From assembly GCF_032118995.1 (NCBI RefSeq), contig NC_092666.1, forward strand, positions 9,746,501 to 9,810,500: a stretch of DNA of 64,000 bases, in the 5' to 3' direction. Source of the DNA: Asterias amurensis (lineage: Eukaryota; Echinodermata; Asteroidea; Forcipulatida; Asteriidae). Numbering within the stretch: position 1 is the first letter of the stretch; each line of letters starts with the position of its first letter. The position numbers and the translations under genes were made by a program. Below the pieces are notes generated by a model that was given only the letters and a program-made list of their open reading frames with translations, ran no database searches and was not told where the DNA came from. Shown piece by piece: positions 21,723 through 32,914 of the stretch.

Positions 21723-24700
21723 TTAAGAAAGGTCGTTTTGCTCAATACCCTCTTGAACTGGCTCTTTCTTATGACCTCGCTGACCTTTGACATGCTTGTC
21801 ATAATACCTGTACATAGCTCTGAAATGTTTGTCCTTCATGATGATGTGACTCCGCTTCTTCTCGATGGAGTTCTGCGCTTCTTGTGGGGTACACTTTTTG
21901 ACCTGTAAAGTTGAAAAAGAGAGTAAAATTAAGACAAACAAATTTTACTTTGGCAAAGCCTTAGTAAACTGCACCACCTTTCCGATTTGTTTGCAAAGCA
22001 GTTATTGGTAAAGTGCCTTCCTCAAAGAAAAAAGGGTCTCAACCGAGATTTGAACCCACCCTCTGCTTCTGACAACACCAGGGCCCAATTTCATGGCTCT
22101 CATTACAGCTGAATTCTGCGCTTACGATCACGATTCCCTGCTTATGTGCAAGCGTCAAATTTCTGCGGTAGCCTTTTAAGCGTAGAAGGCCTAGAAATGT
22201 GGAGTAGGCACACGCAGAAGCCAAAATTCGCCGCTAACCCATGAAATACGCTTGCTGTAAGCACGGAATTCCCTGCTTCCGTAAGCAATGATTCTGTGCT
22301 AATGGTAAGCAGAGCCATGTAAGCTAGACTGCTCAGCGACATAGATTCACTACCTAAAGTTGTTCACTAGACTTACACCATATTGCTCAAATAAAATTAT
22401 TGATCGGATGTACCATGTGTTCAAAACATTTTGGGGTACATGCCCTACCATCTTGTAGAGGTTTTACCCACAATTTGAGCCCTGTTTAAAGGCACTGGAC
22501 ACTAAAGGTTATTGTCAAAGACCAGTCGTCTCAAATGTGGATGCTTCATTGGCTGGTGCCTATTAAGCTTGGGCAATATCGATTTATTTTATTCACGATA
22601 TACCGCCGACAATATATCGCGATATTCGATATAATCGCGATTAATCATCAGTCTTAAAACTCCAAGTGAAAGTTGTAGAGAGACAGTCCTAGCATAAGAG
22701 AGGTGTTCTAATGACCTATTCTTCTGGTTTTACTCCATACCTATGGGGTGCCAGATGTCTCAGCTAGCACATACATTGCGATATTTAATCGATATATCGA
22801 TGTTTTGATTAAAACAAAATCCATCCGATATCGAAATCGTGTCCAAATAAATATCGCGATATTCGATAATATCATGATATCACCCAAGGTTAGTGCCTTT
22901 GTGATTTGTCTCACTTGGTGTATCGCAACATTGCATAAAATAACAAACCTCTGAAAATTTGAGCTCAATCGGTCATTGAAGTTGCGAGATAATAATGAAA
23001 GAAAACAAAACACCCTTGTCACACGAAGTTGTGTGCTTTCAGATGATTGATTTCGAGACCTGTAGAAAATTACTTCTTTCTCAAAAACTATGTAATTTCA
23101 GAGGGAGTCGTTTCTCACAATGTTTTCGACTATCAACCTCTCCCCTCTACTCGTTACCAAGTAACAGTTAATTATCATTAGTGTCCACTGCCTTTAACTT
23201 GTAAACTTGCTGGTACAACCAAGTGTACAAAATCTCTATTATTTATATTTTATATTCATTTTATTTCTTGGGAATAAAAAGTACAAACTTTTTTGTTTCT
23301 GTTTCTTTTCCTCTCCAGCGCCTCGGATTAGTTTTCTAGATAGATGGCGCTATATAAATGCTTATTATTATTATAATTATCTATTAATACATGGTTGTAC
23401 CCGCAAGTTAACTATTTATTTATAGTTAATTCTTTTTTTTTGACACTATGCAAAGCTTTACGTGTGACGTCTGAAGTTCAGGCTATTTTCAACCACGATT
23501 CCCCATCACAGCCACTGCCCCACTATTTCAATACATTTATTTCAATGTTGCCATAAAGTTACATTTGTGTACACCGTTTAAGTTAATATACATGATAATG
23601 AATAAATAATGACAAACCACAGATGTAGTCAAGACAATAACAATTTACACCGAAGTTGAGTAAATAATGACAAACAGGACAACATCTAGGCATAGGGTGA
23701 AGCAAGGCTTTAGTTCCCATACCCACTATCAAACCACAAATTGACGATTTCTAAACTTACATGCATAAGATAACATCCCACCAACGTAGCACTCCTTGTC
23801 CGTCCTGCCTTACAATGAACGTAGACAGATTCCTCCTTCTGAGCGTGATCTAATATGAAGTTAACGCCTTGCTCTAAGAAGTCAAGACTCGGCGCCTCAG
23901 TGAAGTCAACGGTCGGCAGCTGAAGAAGGTTGGCACCGAGTTTGGCCCACTCCTATTCGGTCAAGAAAAGTGGATATTAGTAAACTATTTTCTTGAATAA
24001 CTATCAACTTAGAATGGGGCAGGGGCCCATTACAAACTGGATTATTTGATTGAGAAATTCCTGTTTTCAACTGAAAAAGGTTTGCACCTAATTTGGCCCA
24101 CTCCTATCAGTCAAGAAAAGTGGACATTAGTGAAATATTTGCTTGAATAACTATCAATTAAGAATTGGGGCCTGGACCGTTCAGAATAATTGATTTAGAA
24201 ATTCCTCTTGGCCAGTGAAGAAGGTTTTTACCTAGTTTAACCCACTCACTATCTGTCAAGAAAAGTGGATAGTGAAAGATTATCTGGAAAAATTATCAAC
24301 TTAGGAAAATATTTCCTCTGAAATGAAGTAATATCCACGAAAACTGTATTATGTTTTCAGTTGTTACAACAACCAACATTAAGGACATTGTGTCAAGCTG
24401 AATATTATACATACAATGGTGGACTTTAAGGATACTTACAGCTCCCTCTGAAGTAACGTAATTTTCCACTAAAATGTTTGAACTACATTTTGAGACCTCA
24501 GAACTAGATTTTGAGGTCCTGAAATCAAGCATCTGAAAGCACACAACCTCATGTGACAAGGCTTTTTTCTTCTTCCATTATTATCTCCCAACTTGGACTT
24601 AACCAATTGAGTTCAAATTTTCACAGGTTTGTTATTTTGTGCATATATTTTAAGATACACCAAGTGAGAAGACTGGTCTTTGACAATTACCAAAGGTGTC

Positions 24701-27700
24701 CAGTGTCTTTAACCAAACTAAACTAACCTCTTTTGTCGTCACAAATCTTTTCAGCTCGTAGTCTTCATTCATGGAAATTACTCCTCTGACATTCTCTTTT
24801 TCAACCAGCTGCAAATCAATTAACAAAAAATAACTCATCAAAAAAGAAGAACATAATTTTTTAACTCGACATTTAGGCACTTTTGGAAAAAACACAAAGC
24901 TATATGGTTTGAATTTTTATTTATGAACAATTGTATTTCTTATCTACTGGCCTTTTTAATTTTTTTATTTTATAAAACACAATTCAGCCTTTGACTGAGA
25001 TGTACATGTATGAATTTTTTTTAATAAACCCATAATATATATTTGGTTTGCGGCAACACCAAGTGTGTGTCTACTTGCCACTTGCCAGGTAGAGTTTGTT
25101 TTTAGATAACTGTCTTGCTTAATTCTACTACCGCGGAGTAGATTGTTCGGGAGACTTCTCAGTTCTGAAAGAACTGTCCTGCTTATTAACTATTACCTGG
25201 ACGGATGGTATAGAAATAGGCTGGGACTACTACTTTAGCTTATAGGATCGTAATTAACTGTACTACCGCGGAGTCAGTTCTTGGGTTTGGTCCCAATGTT
25301 TCGACTAGCTTGCTCTAGTCATCGTCAGGAGATAATAATAATAAAAATAATTATGTATTTCAAACATTCACTTTGAGTTGGATAAACATCCTTTAAACAA
25401 TTAAGTCAAGTTTTTTTAATAAAATTTATACCCATACATGTTAGTAGGTTCATATAAAACCAGTTTAATTGTCTGTTGACAAAGTTTTGGGTCCAGCAAA
25501 AGTTTTGAGCTACATTGTACAAGCCCTGCAGCCTCGAGAATCGTTCCCCCTAAAAAGAAGGCACTGACAGTGTTTTTTATCCCTTAAAATTTTCCTTTAA
25601 TCTGTAGAAAAAGAGGAAGTCACCAATAAGCTAAAAATATAAATTGTGAGAGTAGCAGACGGCCCCATTTTGTACAACCCTTCAATGCCTTTGAAACTAA
25701 CCACTGAATATGCACCGCATGACTCACAATACAAACTGCATAAATCTCCACAATTGATTGTAGCCTAAATATAGTATTACTGAATTGAATTGAATTATAA
25801 CATAGCTTTAGTTTATTCTTAAAATGCAGTCAGGCATGCACAGCTTGTTGACAAGTCTGAATGCAACTCCTATTTTCTCATGACAAAATATGAATAGTGA
25901 TTTTCACACGCATGATAATAATTGGTCCTTGGAAGGCAGAATGGGAACAATCAAGTATAAAATCTCTACACATTGTGTAGTCTCTTACAAACTTTTCACT
26001 TATCAGGTTTATTGTGGTGTTTTTTGTGTGTTGGGCAAACAAATTGGAAACCAAACTAAAAAAGTAGGAAGATTTAATTTTGCATCTCAGTGCTTGAGAA
26101 GCACGCTGCCTTGGATCGGTCGAGTTGGTCTTTGAAAAGCGTTTGTTATAAAATGCATGATTAGAAAGATATTTTAAAAGTAGAATATAATTATCCACAC
26201 AAGAAACACTTGAAATTGCATGGTTTTCCATTTTCCTCGTCGACAAACACGGTCGTCCATTTATGGGAGTCAAATTTTTGACTCCCATAACTTTATGGGA
26301 GTCAAATTTTTGGCCGACCGTGTTAGTTCACAAAGTAAAAGGAAAACCACTCACTTTCGAGGCAAAGTTGTGTGGATCATTGTAGTCTACTTTTAAAAAT
26401 CATATTTCTAACCAACGCATTTTATAACTAACGGTTACAAATGTTTTTCAAAGACCAACTGGACCGTTCCAAGGGCAACATGTTCTTTTAACAACGAGAT
26501 CTGAGAAGAAAAAAACTACCACAAGCGAATCACTTGGTCAGGAATCATCTACGTAGTCATGCTAAGACATTCTGCTGTAGCAATAAAAAGGTTGTGGGCT
26601 CAAATCCCACCTGAGCGATTTGCCTGTGTGTATTTTTTCTTCTTCACAAAACTTTCAGTAAACATGAACATTGCTAATCCACATTGGTGTACAGTGCATG
26701 TTTGTATACTGCACAATAGTAGCACATATATACGGTACATTTAACACACATTCAGTGGAGTCCAATTTCATGGTTGTGCTAACTGCATAATTCCATGTTA
26801 CAGTACCCCTGTAAAGCGTATTAAACATGTAGCTCTATGGGCCGCAAGTGCAGAACAGACCGATCCATTAAGCTCCGCCCCATTGCATATTGACCACTCA
26901 CAACGCAACGAAGGTCCGACAAATAAGGTCCGACATGCGTGCGTGTATGCTTGGCGCGCGCGGCAGAGTTGTGCAGAAAGGCATTGGAGAGACTCTTGCT
27001 CACACGTATGCGTCGTGGGCGGAGCCTAATGGATCGGTCTACTCTGTGGCAAGCAGAACCATGAAAATGGGCCCATGTCTCTAGTCTATTGTGTGTGACA
27101 TTTAAGTGGAATACATTCAATTGAATAGTAACCGATAACACTACACTACTTTTTCTGAGAACTGCAGACAACAATAGGCTGTTCTACAGCAAGGATCCAA
27201 ACCCAAGGGTAAAACTTAATTAATTTTTTTATTGGATGTTAAATTTGCATCAGAAAAGTATAAATAACTTTGTTTTATCACTGTTTTGTGTTATAAACCA
27301 TAGAACAAACAAAGGATAAAATACTAGCTACTGGGCAATATCTGTGGTCTAGTAATAATACATCTGGGTCCTTTTTCACAGAGCTACTAATGCTGAAAAA
27401 AAATGCTTAAAGTATGACTGCTTAGATTGCATTTTGGCTAGCAGCCTTCTTCAGGTTTATAGCATAATTTTGTTTCAAATGCTTGGCTTATTTTTATGCT
27501 TTAAATGAAAGCGGCCTATGAAACTGGGCCCAGGTCTACAATGGTAAAGGTCACAGGTATGAATGACAACCCAGTATTTACTTGTGTACAAACAGTGTTT
27601 TTTAAAACACATTCATAAGCACCTCAGACAGTTTCGCTATTCCTATTGGTGGAGAGCGTGTCACGTGGGTGTGTATAAACAGAGCTGTTTATGACCGGTA

Positions 27701-30257
27701 AAAAGTGTTAACTCATGGGTATGACACGCGACCTTGCATCTGTTCTTATAAGACAGTTTCTTCATTCCTATTGGCCCAGAGCAACGGCTGAAACAGTTGT
27801 GCAACATCACGCGATACGCGCACAACATTCCCTTATAAGGAGTTGTTTACCCGAGGAAGAAATTATTTAACAATTATATTTTTTGCATTTATTTTACTTT
27901 TTGACCAAAAAGTGATGATGTTTTTGACCGAAAAGGTATTTATGAATGGGAATCAAAGTGTGTTGAATCGGTTTTCAACTAGTGGTTTAAACACGCCGAG
28001 GCCTGGTTCTTTGTAATTTACCTTGACTTCGTCTCGGTAAAACTATCAAGAACCAGGCCTCGTTGGCATTCAACCACTAGTTGAAAACCTCTTCACCACA
28101 CATTGATTCCCTTATTGTTGTACATGTATGGAAAAAACACAATTTGTGTTTATCCTCGATGAAATAATATGACATCAATTAAACTTTAGATTGATTTAGA
28201 ATTTCAGTCATGCTTTGGGTAATTTCCTTTTGTTGATTCTGTTTTATAAATAACAATCTTGTACTTTTCAAAAAATGGAAAAAATCTATGATCCAAAGTG
28301 TACTTAAATGGCGCGGTAACAAAACCGTTAAATGCTGTTTGCGAGACGAATACCAAAGATTTAATGACAAAATTGGCCTGACGCATAAACAAGGTCTACT
28401 TTGATTATATAAAAAACAAATCTATAAAAAGTAATGACTGTTTTGCATCTGTGCAGTTGAGTAAATATTTTCATTCCATGACAGATGAAACGTTCAATCA
28501 AACTCACCTTGAACATTCCATCTTTCAAAATACAGAAATAATCTCACCCGATTGCACTCAAACACCATTTATTATGAGGGCTCAAATTGTACACTGTAAC
28601 ACTGGCCTGAAGCCTATTTTTTGATACTCGATATAATTGAAAGATTTTTACTCAAAAGTCAACATTTGAACACTGTATTCAGATGAAAAACAACACAAGA
28701 CCGCTGTGACTAGACTGAGCTGACCCGTCAGCCCGGAAGTAAAATCACTGGCATCAGGCTTTTGGTGCAGTGTAAAATTTAAGCCCTGGAGGTAGATTTC
28801 ACGGATAGGCAACGGAGGCGATTGCCTTCATGCCCCCAGGTCATTGCCTTGGTGTTCTTGAAATGCTCCAGTAGAAATTTACAATTTCCTCATAGGGTGA
28901 CGGTGTCCTTTAACAAGGAGAAATCGCCTTGGTGCCCTTGCCCTTTCAAAAACAAAGCATACAAGCCTGTAGTCCCAACTTTGGGCTTGCTCTAGGATAA
29001 TTAAAAACTTTTTTGTTCGTTCATTCAGTCTCCAGATACAAGTAACCTCTGGTTATCTAGTGACGATATCATCATCATAATCTTTTCAATGCCAAATAAA
29101 AATGAGTGGCCTTGTTTCTCAGGATCACAATTAGAGAGATTATGTCCAGGATGGTTTTATCGGCCAATCCCCAGATATATCATCATTCCTACCCGTCCCG
29201 GATACGGATTTAAAATCCTATTTAAATAATGTTTGTTTCCTAGCAACAGGCAAGAGAGGCTGTCACGAGCTTGAAACTCATACTAGTACTAGGGATAAAC
29301 ATCACATACAAAGTATGTGAAGTTTTCCCTATTTTCCCATGTCTTGGTATTGAAACTTTTCCTCATCACAAAAAGATTTCTCATGGCAAAATGTATTCGG
29401 ACGGAAGATGTTTTGTGCAAAATTATAATGCTAAAAATTTTGAACAGCTAATGACTTTCAGTAGTGCAAGTTGCTACTAAAAAAAAACCTTTAGCTATTC
29501 AACATTATTAGCTCAACTGATCAGATACATTTTTTTGATCAATTAGTTATTGCTATTAATATAAGGGAAACTATATACTGCTCGTGCAAGTGCTGTACAA
29601 CGAGTCAAGAATACCTTTCTGTGACATTAACAAAGTCAAGCATACAGAAAACATAAAAATACCTTTTATAATAGTTGTACAGTGTTTAAACACATCAGCA
29701 TAAAATGGGTAAATAAAAAAAAACTATATTTTTTATCTCCAATGCAAAAATAGCATATTAAACCATTGCAGTACTCACTGCACTGCTTCAACATAAGATT
29801 AGAACTACCTCTAACCACCAGGCTACATGTAGCTCGGTTGTCTAGTGGCAAGACATCTGCTCTAGCAAGGTAAAGGTCTTGGGTTCGAATCTCAACCAAA
29901 TGATATGTCTGTCGATTTATTTTTTACAGAACTCTGGAAAGTACTGACACAGTGCTTTTTTTTAAGGAACATTACAGAATTGGTTTTGCTAACAAAACAG
30001 TTGCTGGCAGTGTAAATCTGTGATCTTCCCGATTTCTGTTTCTTACCAATTCTGTAACAGTCCTTTAAAATACAAAACGGTATAGGGAAAAATGAATTCT
30101 AAATTACCTCTTGAGCATAGTTGTTACTTCTCAACGGCAGAGCACCAAGCACAACTGTTTGATCAATTCTGTCGTACCATCTTCGTGATGAAACTTTCTT
30201 CATGACGACATTAAATCCAAGTGTTGGGTAGAACATTAATTTGGAACCTACGCCCAT
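21723..30257 (-). CDS. PTPMT1: PTPMT1, mitochondrial phosphatidylglycerophosphate phosphatase / dual-specificity phosphatase
   Basis: Four coding exons on the minus strand: 30108-30257, 24728-24808, 23761-23952 and 21723-21902 (50, 27, 64 and 59 codons plus stop; all junctions phase 0). The protein has 200 residues; human PTPMT1 has 201. The N-terminus ([10 protein letters not shown], then [18 protein letters not shown]) and the segment [14 protein letters not shown] match the family. The phosphatase signature [15 protein letters not shown] carries His123, the nucleophile Cys124 and Arg130, with the family's PTVD segment around Asp93. PTPMT1 removes phosphate from phosphatidylglycerophosphate on the matrix side of the inner membrane, making phosphatidylglycerol for cardiolipin. 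The N-terminal hydrophobic stretch fits inner-membrane targeting. An in-frame TGA lies 18 bases upstream of the start, supporting this ATG. Intron 1 is 5.3 kb and full of MITEs. The upstream edge of exon 3 is repeated twice more in intron 2. Confidence 0.95.
22081..22320. repeat. Family E palindrome, long form
   Basis: GGGCCCAATTTCATGGCTCT left, GGTAAGCAGAGCCATG right; close to 20940-21182. Lies in PTPMT1 intron 3. Confidence 0.7.
22486..23197 (+). mobile_element. TTAA MITE, family A, split by a hAT-like element
   Basis: TTAA AGGCACTGGACACTAAAGG left, TAGTGTCCACTGCCT TTAA right. The body is interrupted at 22564-22892. Confidence 0.8.
22564..22892. mobile_element. hAT-like palindromic MITE, copy 2
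   Basis: TAAGCTTGGGCAATATCGAT left, ATGATATCACCCAAGGTTA right. The flanking 8-mers are GTGCCTAT and GTGCCTTT, an 8-bp target duplication with one change. The interior is rich in TATCG/CGATA. Confidence 0.8.
23340..23385 (+). repeat. SINE/LINE-type 3' tail
   Basis: GGCGCTATATAAATGC followed by TTATTATTAT: the usual tail of many invertebrate SINEs. The body upstream is not clear. Confidence 0.45.
23905..24310 (-). repeat. Triplicated intron 2/exon 3 boundary of PTPMT1
   Basis: Three ~150-bp copies, at about 23905-24062 (real exon edge), 24063-24207 and 24208-24310. Each has the acceptor followed by a version of the first exon 3 codons: [24 protein letters not shown] and [14 protein letters not shown] acceptors are still present before 24103 and 24248. 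Confidence 0.85.
24430..24712 (-). mobile_element. TTAA MITE, family A (left end lost)
   Basis: CAGCTCCCTCTGAAGTAACG through AAGGTGTCCAGTGTCT to TTAA, 15 bp from the PTPMT1 exon 2 donor. Confidence 0.7.
25062..25345 (-). mobile_element. Family H retroelement-like repeat with hammerhead-like core
   Basis: Blocks TACTACCGCGGAGT, ACTTCTCAGTTCTG, GATCGTAATTAACTG shared with 58721-59390 (opposite strand) and 61625-61950. The minus-strand motif at 25298-25328 is CTGACGA, then a GACTAG/CTAGTC stem, then GAAAC. Penelope-like elements are known to carry such cores; that assignment is inference. Confidence 0.5.
26094..26491. mobile_element. TTAA MITE, family D palindrome
   Basis: Long near-perfect palindrome in PTPMT1 intron 1. 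CTTGGATCGGTCGAGTTGG left and its inverse right, with the centre around ATGGGAGTCAAA. The left TTAA has decayed to TTGA. Confidence 0.8.
26555..26660 (+). mobile_element. tRNA-derived SINE, copy 1
   Basis: GGTTGTGGGCTCAAATCCCA B box, then TGTATTTTTTC and AAAACTTTCAGTA, shared with 29825-29950. Confidence 0.55.
26757..27074. repeat. Family E palindrome, split by a family J element
   Basis: GTCCAATTTCATGGTTGTGC left, GCAGAACCATGAAAATGGGC right. Confidence 0.6.
26857..27040. mobile_element. Family J MITE, copy 1
   Basis: AGACCGATCCATTAAGCTCC left, GGAGCCTAATGGATCGGTCT right. CpG-rich interior (GGCGCGCGCGGCAG). 184 bp. Confidence 0.75.
27365..27532. repeat. Family E element, short form
   Basis: GGGTCCTTTTTCACAGAGC left and CGGCCTATGAAACTGGGCCC right, with CTTAAAG and TGCTT blocks. 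Confidence 0.5.
27620..27870. repeat. Diverged internal duplication
   Basis: GACAGTTTCGCTATTCCTAT and GACAGTTTCTTCATTCCTAT occur about 125 bp apart, each followed by TGG and GAGC blocks. CpG-containing sequence; origin unknown. Confidence 0.4.
27948..28111. mobile_element. Palindromic MITE
   Basis: GGGAATCAAAGTGTGTTGAA, then TTTTCAACTAGTGGTT, left; inverse AACCACTAGTTGAAAA and CACATTGATTCCC right; central GAGGCCTGGTTCTT inverted as AAGAACCAGGCCTC. Confidence 0.75.
28790..28975 (+). repeat. Dispersed repeat family N
   Basis: GGCAACGGAGGCGATTGCC, GTCATTGCCTTGGTGTTC, CCTCATAGGGTGACGG. Best direct match 6240-6420. Confidence 0.65.
29825..29950 (+). mobile_element. tRNA-derived SINE, copy 2
   Basis: GTTGTCTAGTGGCAAGACAT (A-box region) and GGTCTTGGGTTCGAATCTCA (B box). 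It resembles a tRNA but the acceptor ends do not pair. Confidence 0.6.
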
Positions 30258-30449
30258 GATGAAGACACGGGTAGGTCACACACAGTCGGAAGAAATTTAG
30301 TTGGACAGTAACTCTCTCTGTTAATTAAGAAAAAATAACTTTCTTTGTTAATTAAAAAGGGAAGGGATACGTTTGGTAATGGAAACCACTCTTAAAATAA
30401 GGTGGTTTTCCAAAGAAATGTTAATGGCAACTAAAAATTAAACAAGACT

Positions 30450-30545
30450 ATCACAGAATAGAGATGAACCCTCCTGCCGAAGGCAGCTCCTCCCGATGGC
30501 CTTATGGGGCTGTTGGGAGGAGAGTTACGCTATCGCAACTAATTA
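30450..30545. repeat. TAGTTGCGATAACG-family palindrome, diverged
   Basis: AACCCTCCTGCCGAAGGC left and GGGAGGAGAGTTACGCTATC, then GCAACTA, right. Confidence 0.5.
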
Positions 30546-30841
30546 TGGAAGTGCTTCTAAATATAGACCTATTGATAGAATTTGCAATATAAACATCCCT
30601 TCATCCTCCATGACACTGACAAAGCGAGACAGACAGACCGGAGCGGAGGAAGGATGGGGGGGGGGGGGGGCTGAGATCGCAACTAAATTAGCAAGTAGGT
30701 AACTTATTCTCCTAGTCCTATATAACTATAATGAGGTTTGTTCTGCTATCTTGGAGACGATAGCGGAATGAACCTCATCATCGTTATAGAAGTAGGTAGC
30801 TAGTACATTGTATGTAGTTAGCATGGAGGTTCTCTCCATTC

Positions 30842-30926
30842 TAGTTGCGATAACGTACATGTAACCCTCCTCCCGACAGCGAACTTCGGCTTCGCCGTCG
30901 GGAGGAGGGTCACGTTATCGCAACTA
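30842..30926. repeat. TAGTTGCGATAACG-family palindrome
   Basis: TAGTTGCGATAACGTACATG, ACCCTCCTCCCGAC, and inverse GTCGGGAGGAGGGT then CACGTTATCGCAACTA. 85 bp. Confidence 0.7.
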
Positions 30927-31952
30927 CCTCCATCCATGGTTGTAGTGAATTTGGTTAACTGTAGTATAGCATCACAATATTTTGTTAAATGTTAACAATA
31001 TGCAAGCCATATATCATCATCAACTGATCAATATCATCATGCACAAACTACAGTACAGTAGAGTAGTCACAACAAACAGTGCCAGTGCACTCCTACAACA
31101 ACAAAAATACAAGCAATCGTTTAAACTAAAAGTTACAACCAGTAATTTAGTAAAGCAATCATGCAATGCTACTCAGCAGAATCAGGGTTTAGAATCAGGA
31201 GGTAAGCAGCACCTCAATGAATGAGATTGAGACCCTGCAAGTGCAAAGATGTTCCATTCTTCTGGAGACGCCCAGTTGTTTACTGTGTGTGAGCTAGCTG
31301 ACCACTTTGAACATGTTGAAGACGTCCACCATAGAGAACCAGCAGTTCACCCACTACTACCAGTACCAGCATCATACACAAGGACGTCTTGAGTAACACT
31401 AAACAAACGAAGCCGACGAGTACATGACATATGAAGCCCATTCCATTTGTGGACTTTTAACTTTTCAAAGAACTAATTAAACCATCCAACCAATTTATCA
31501 ACCCTCTTCTTGTGAATGAGAGAACAATATTTCACTTTTAACCACCATGGGAGGAAGAACTCACCTTTGTCAACGTAAATCTGTTCATACAATAAAGGTA
31601 TACAAACTGGAAAGATGATGTTGAACTGGTGAACTTATGGAATTATCCGTATCATATTTCACTCAAAATGTTTGTATGAAGTCCAGAAGATGTGAAACAC
31701 CGTAAGGTCGACCGTGATGATGCTGTAGTACTACCGGGTGTGTTATTTTCAATGACGAAAGACGCCTAGCTTGCTGTCTACACTCTGGCCATGCTTCAGC
31801 GAACACGTGCTTTGTTGTATTAGAAGAGGCGGGGCTTAGACTACTGTGTTTAGACTTGTTGTCAGTCGGTCAGTACATGCAGTATAGGGGGATCAAAGGG
31901 TGAATCAGCCCCGCCCACTCCATCCGGTGCGGGGGGGGGGACCAAGGGATTA

Positions 31953-32352
31953 GGATTTTCCTTTTCCTTTTAAAATTGTACAATTCTTAGTTCTTAATCA
32001 TCAATTCTTAAAGGTGTTTTGTGTGATCTGACTCAAGGCAGAGAGTTTGTCACATTTACACTTGTTTCGTTTCGTGGTTTCATATTTCCCAATTCCCTTT
32101 TCCTTTATAAAAATTGTACAATTCTTTAGTCTTTAATCATAAATTTGTTGTTGTGTGTTGTGTGATCTGACTCAGGCAGAGTGTTTGTCACATAACATTT
32201 GTTTTGTTTCGGGGTATCCCTGATAATTAAAGATCTTCAAAAGATATTTCCAAAATTCCCTTACTCTTTGACAAACTTGTAATGTAACATTCTTAGTCCT
32301 CAATCATGACTTTTTCGTTGTGTTTTTGTGGTCTGATTCGAGCAGAGAGTTT
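31953..32352 (+). repeat. Three-copy diverged tandem repeat
   Basis: Copies start at about 31953, 32092 and 32258. Each carries a TTCCTTT-type start, TTGTACAATTCTT or a relative, TGTGATCTGACTC and CAGAGAGTTTGTCACAT. Confidence 0.65.
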
Positions 32353-32439
32353 TAGGGTTTCCACAAAAACATCTTTTTCATAAGAGTTTCAAGTAATATA
32401 CCGAGACAGAAACTGATTGGGTAAAATTGTACATAATGC

Positions 32440-32910
32440 GGGGTTGAACAAAGACAAATTAACTAGAGCAAGAGATTTGAACCAATGACCTCCGGATTAA
32501 CGTGCTGGCGCTCTAAAATCTGGAGTGCGTTTTGGCGACTCAAGCAAAAACTGTTTCTGACGTCATAACCAAAACGGTAACCAAGCTCACAACTCGGTTA
32601 TCGTTCAGTCTGAACAGCAGAACCAACGACCAACAACCGAAACAGTTTTTGGTTGAGGTCGCCAAAACGCACTCAACAGCTAATCTACGCCTCTTTGGTG
32701 GTCACTGTATTTTGGTTGGGGGAGGGGCAACCAGAAGCCTTTCAACCTGTAACTGCCATATAGCCAGGGATCATACCCAATGTAACAGACCAACCTGGGA
32801 AGCAGCAGCCAAGTGATGCCACTTTTTAATTTAAAATACCAAGTAATAACCCACAAGAGAAAATGATGGTAATTTTTTAATAATTTGATGTTGAACAAAG
32901 ACAAATTGTT
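32440..32910 (-). mobile_element. tRNA-derived SINE split by a short MITE
   Basis: TTGAACAAAGACAAATTAAC, then minus-strand B box GTCATTGGTTCAAATCTC, then (after the MITE) AGCCAGGGATCATACCCAA. Same order as 56140-56400. Confidence 0.6.
32523..32674. mobile_element. Short MITE, GAGTGCGTTTTGGCGAC ends
   Basis: GAGTGCGTTTTGGCGACTC left, GGTCGCCAAAACGCACTC right, with AAAACTGTTTC inverted inside; 152 bp. It sits where the related SINE at 56140-56400 is continuous. Confidence 0.8.
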
Positions 32911-32914
32911 CATC

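Larger units (their letters stand above)
30258..31890. other. Upstream region of PTPMT1 with small palindromes
   Basis: Holds a run of 15 G (30656-30670), a hairpin with GAGGTTTGTTCTGCTATC and inverse GATAGCGGAATGAACCTC (30730-30785), and the palindromes below. A GC-box-like GAGGCGGGGCTTAG lies near 31828. The PTPMT1 transcript start is not identifiable. Confidence 0.4.

Noticed and set aside
21785-21800. TGACCT-rich word resembling a nuclear-receptor site
   Set aside because: Lies in PTPMT1 coding sequence and is explained by codons.
29825-29895. Possible tRNA gene
   Set aside because: A- and B-box-like words are present but the acceptor stem does not pair and a second SINE copy exists at 26555-26660.
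30656-30670. G-run as a G-quadruplex regulatory element
   Set aside because: A single homopolymer next to repeats; nothing ties it to a gene.
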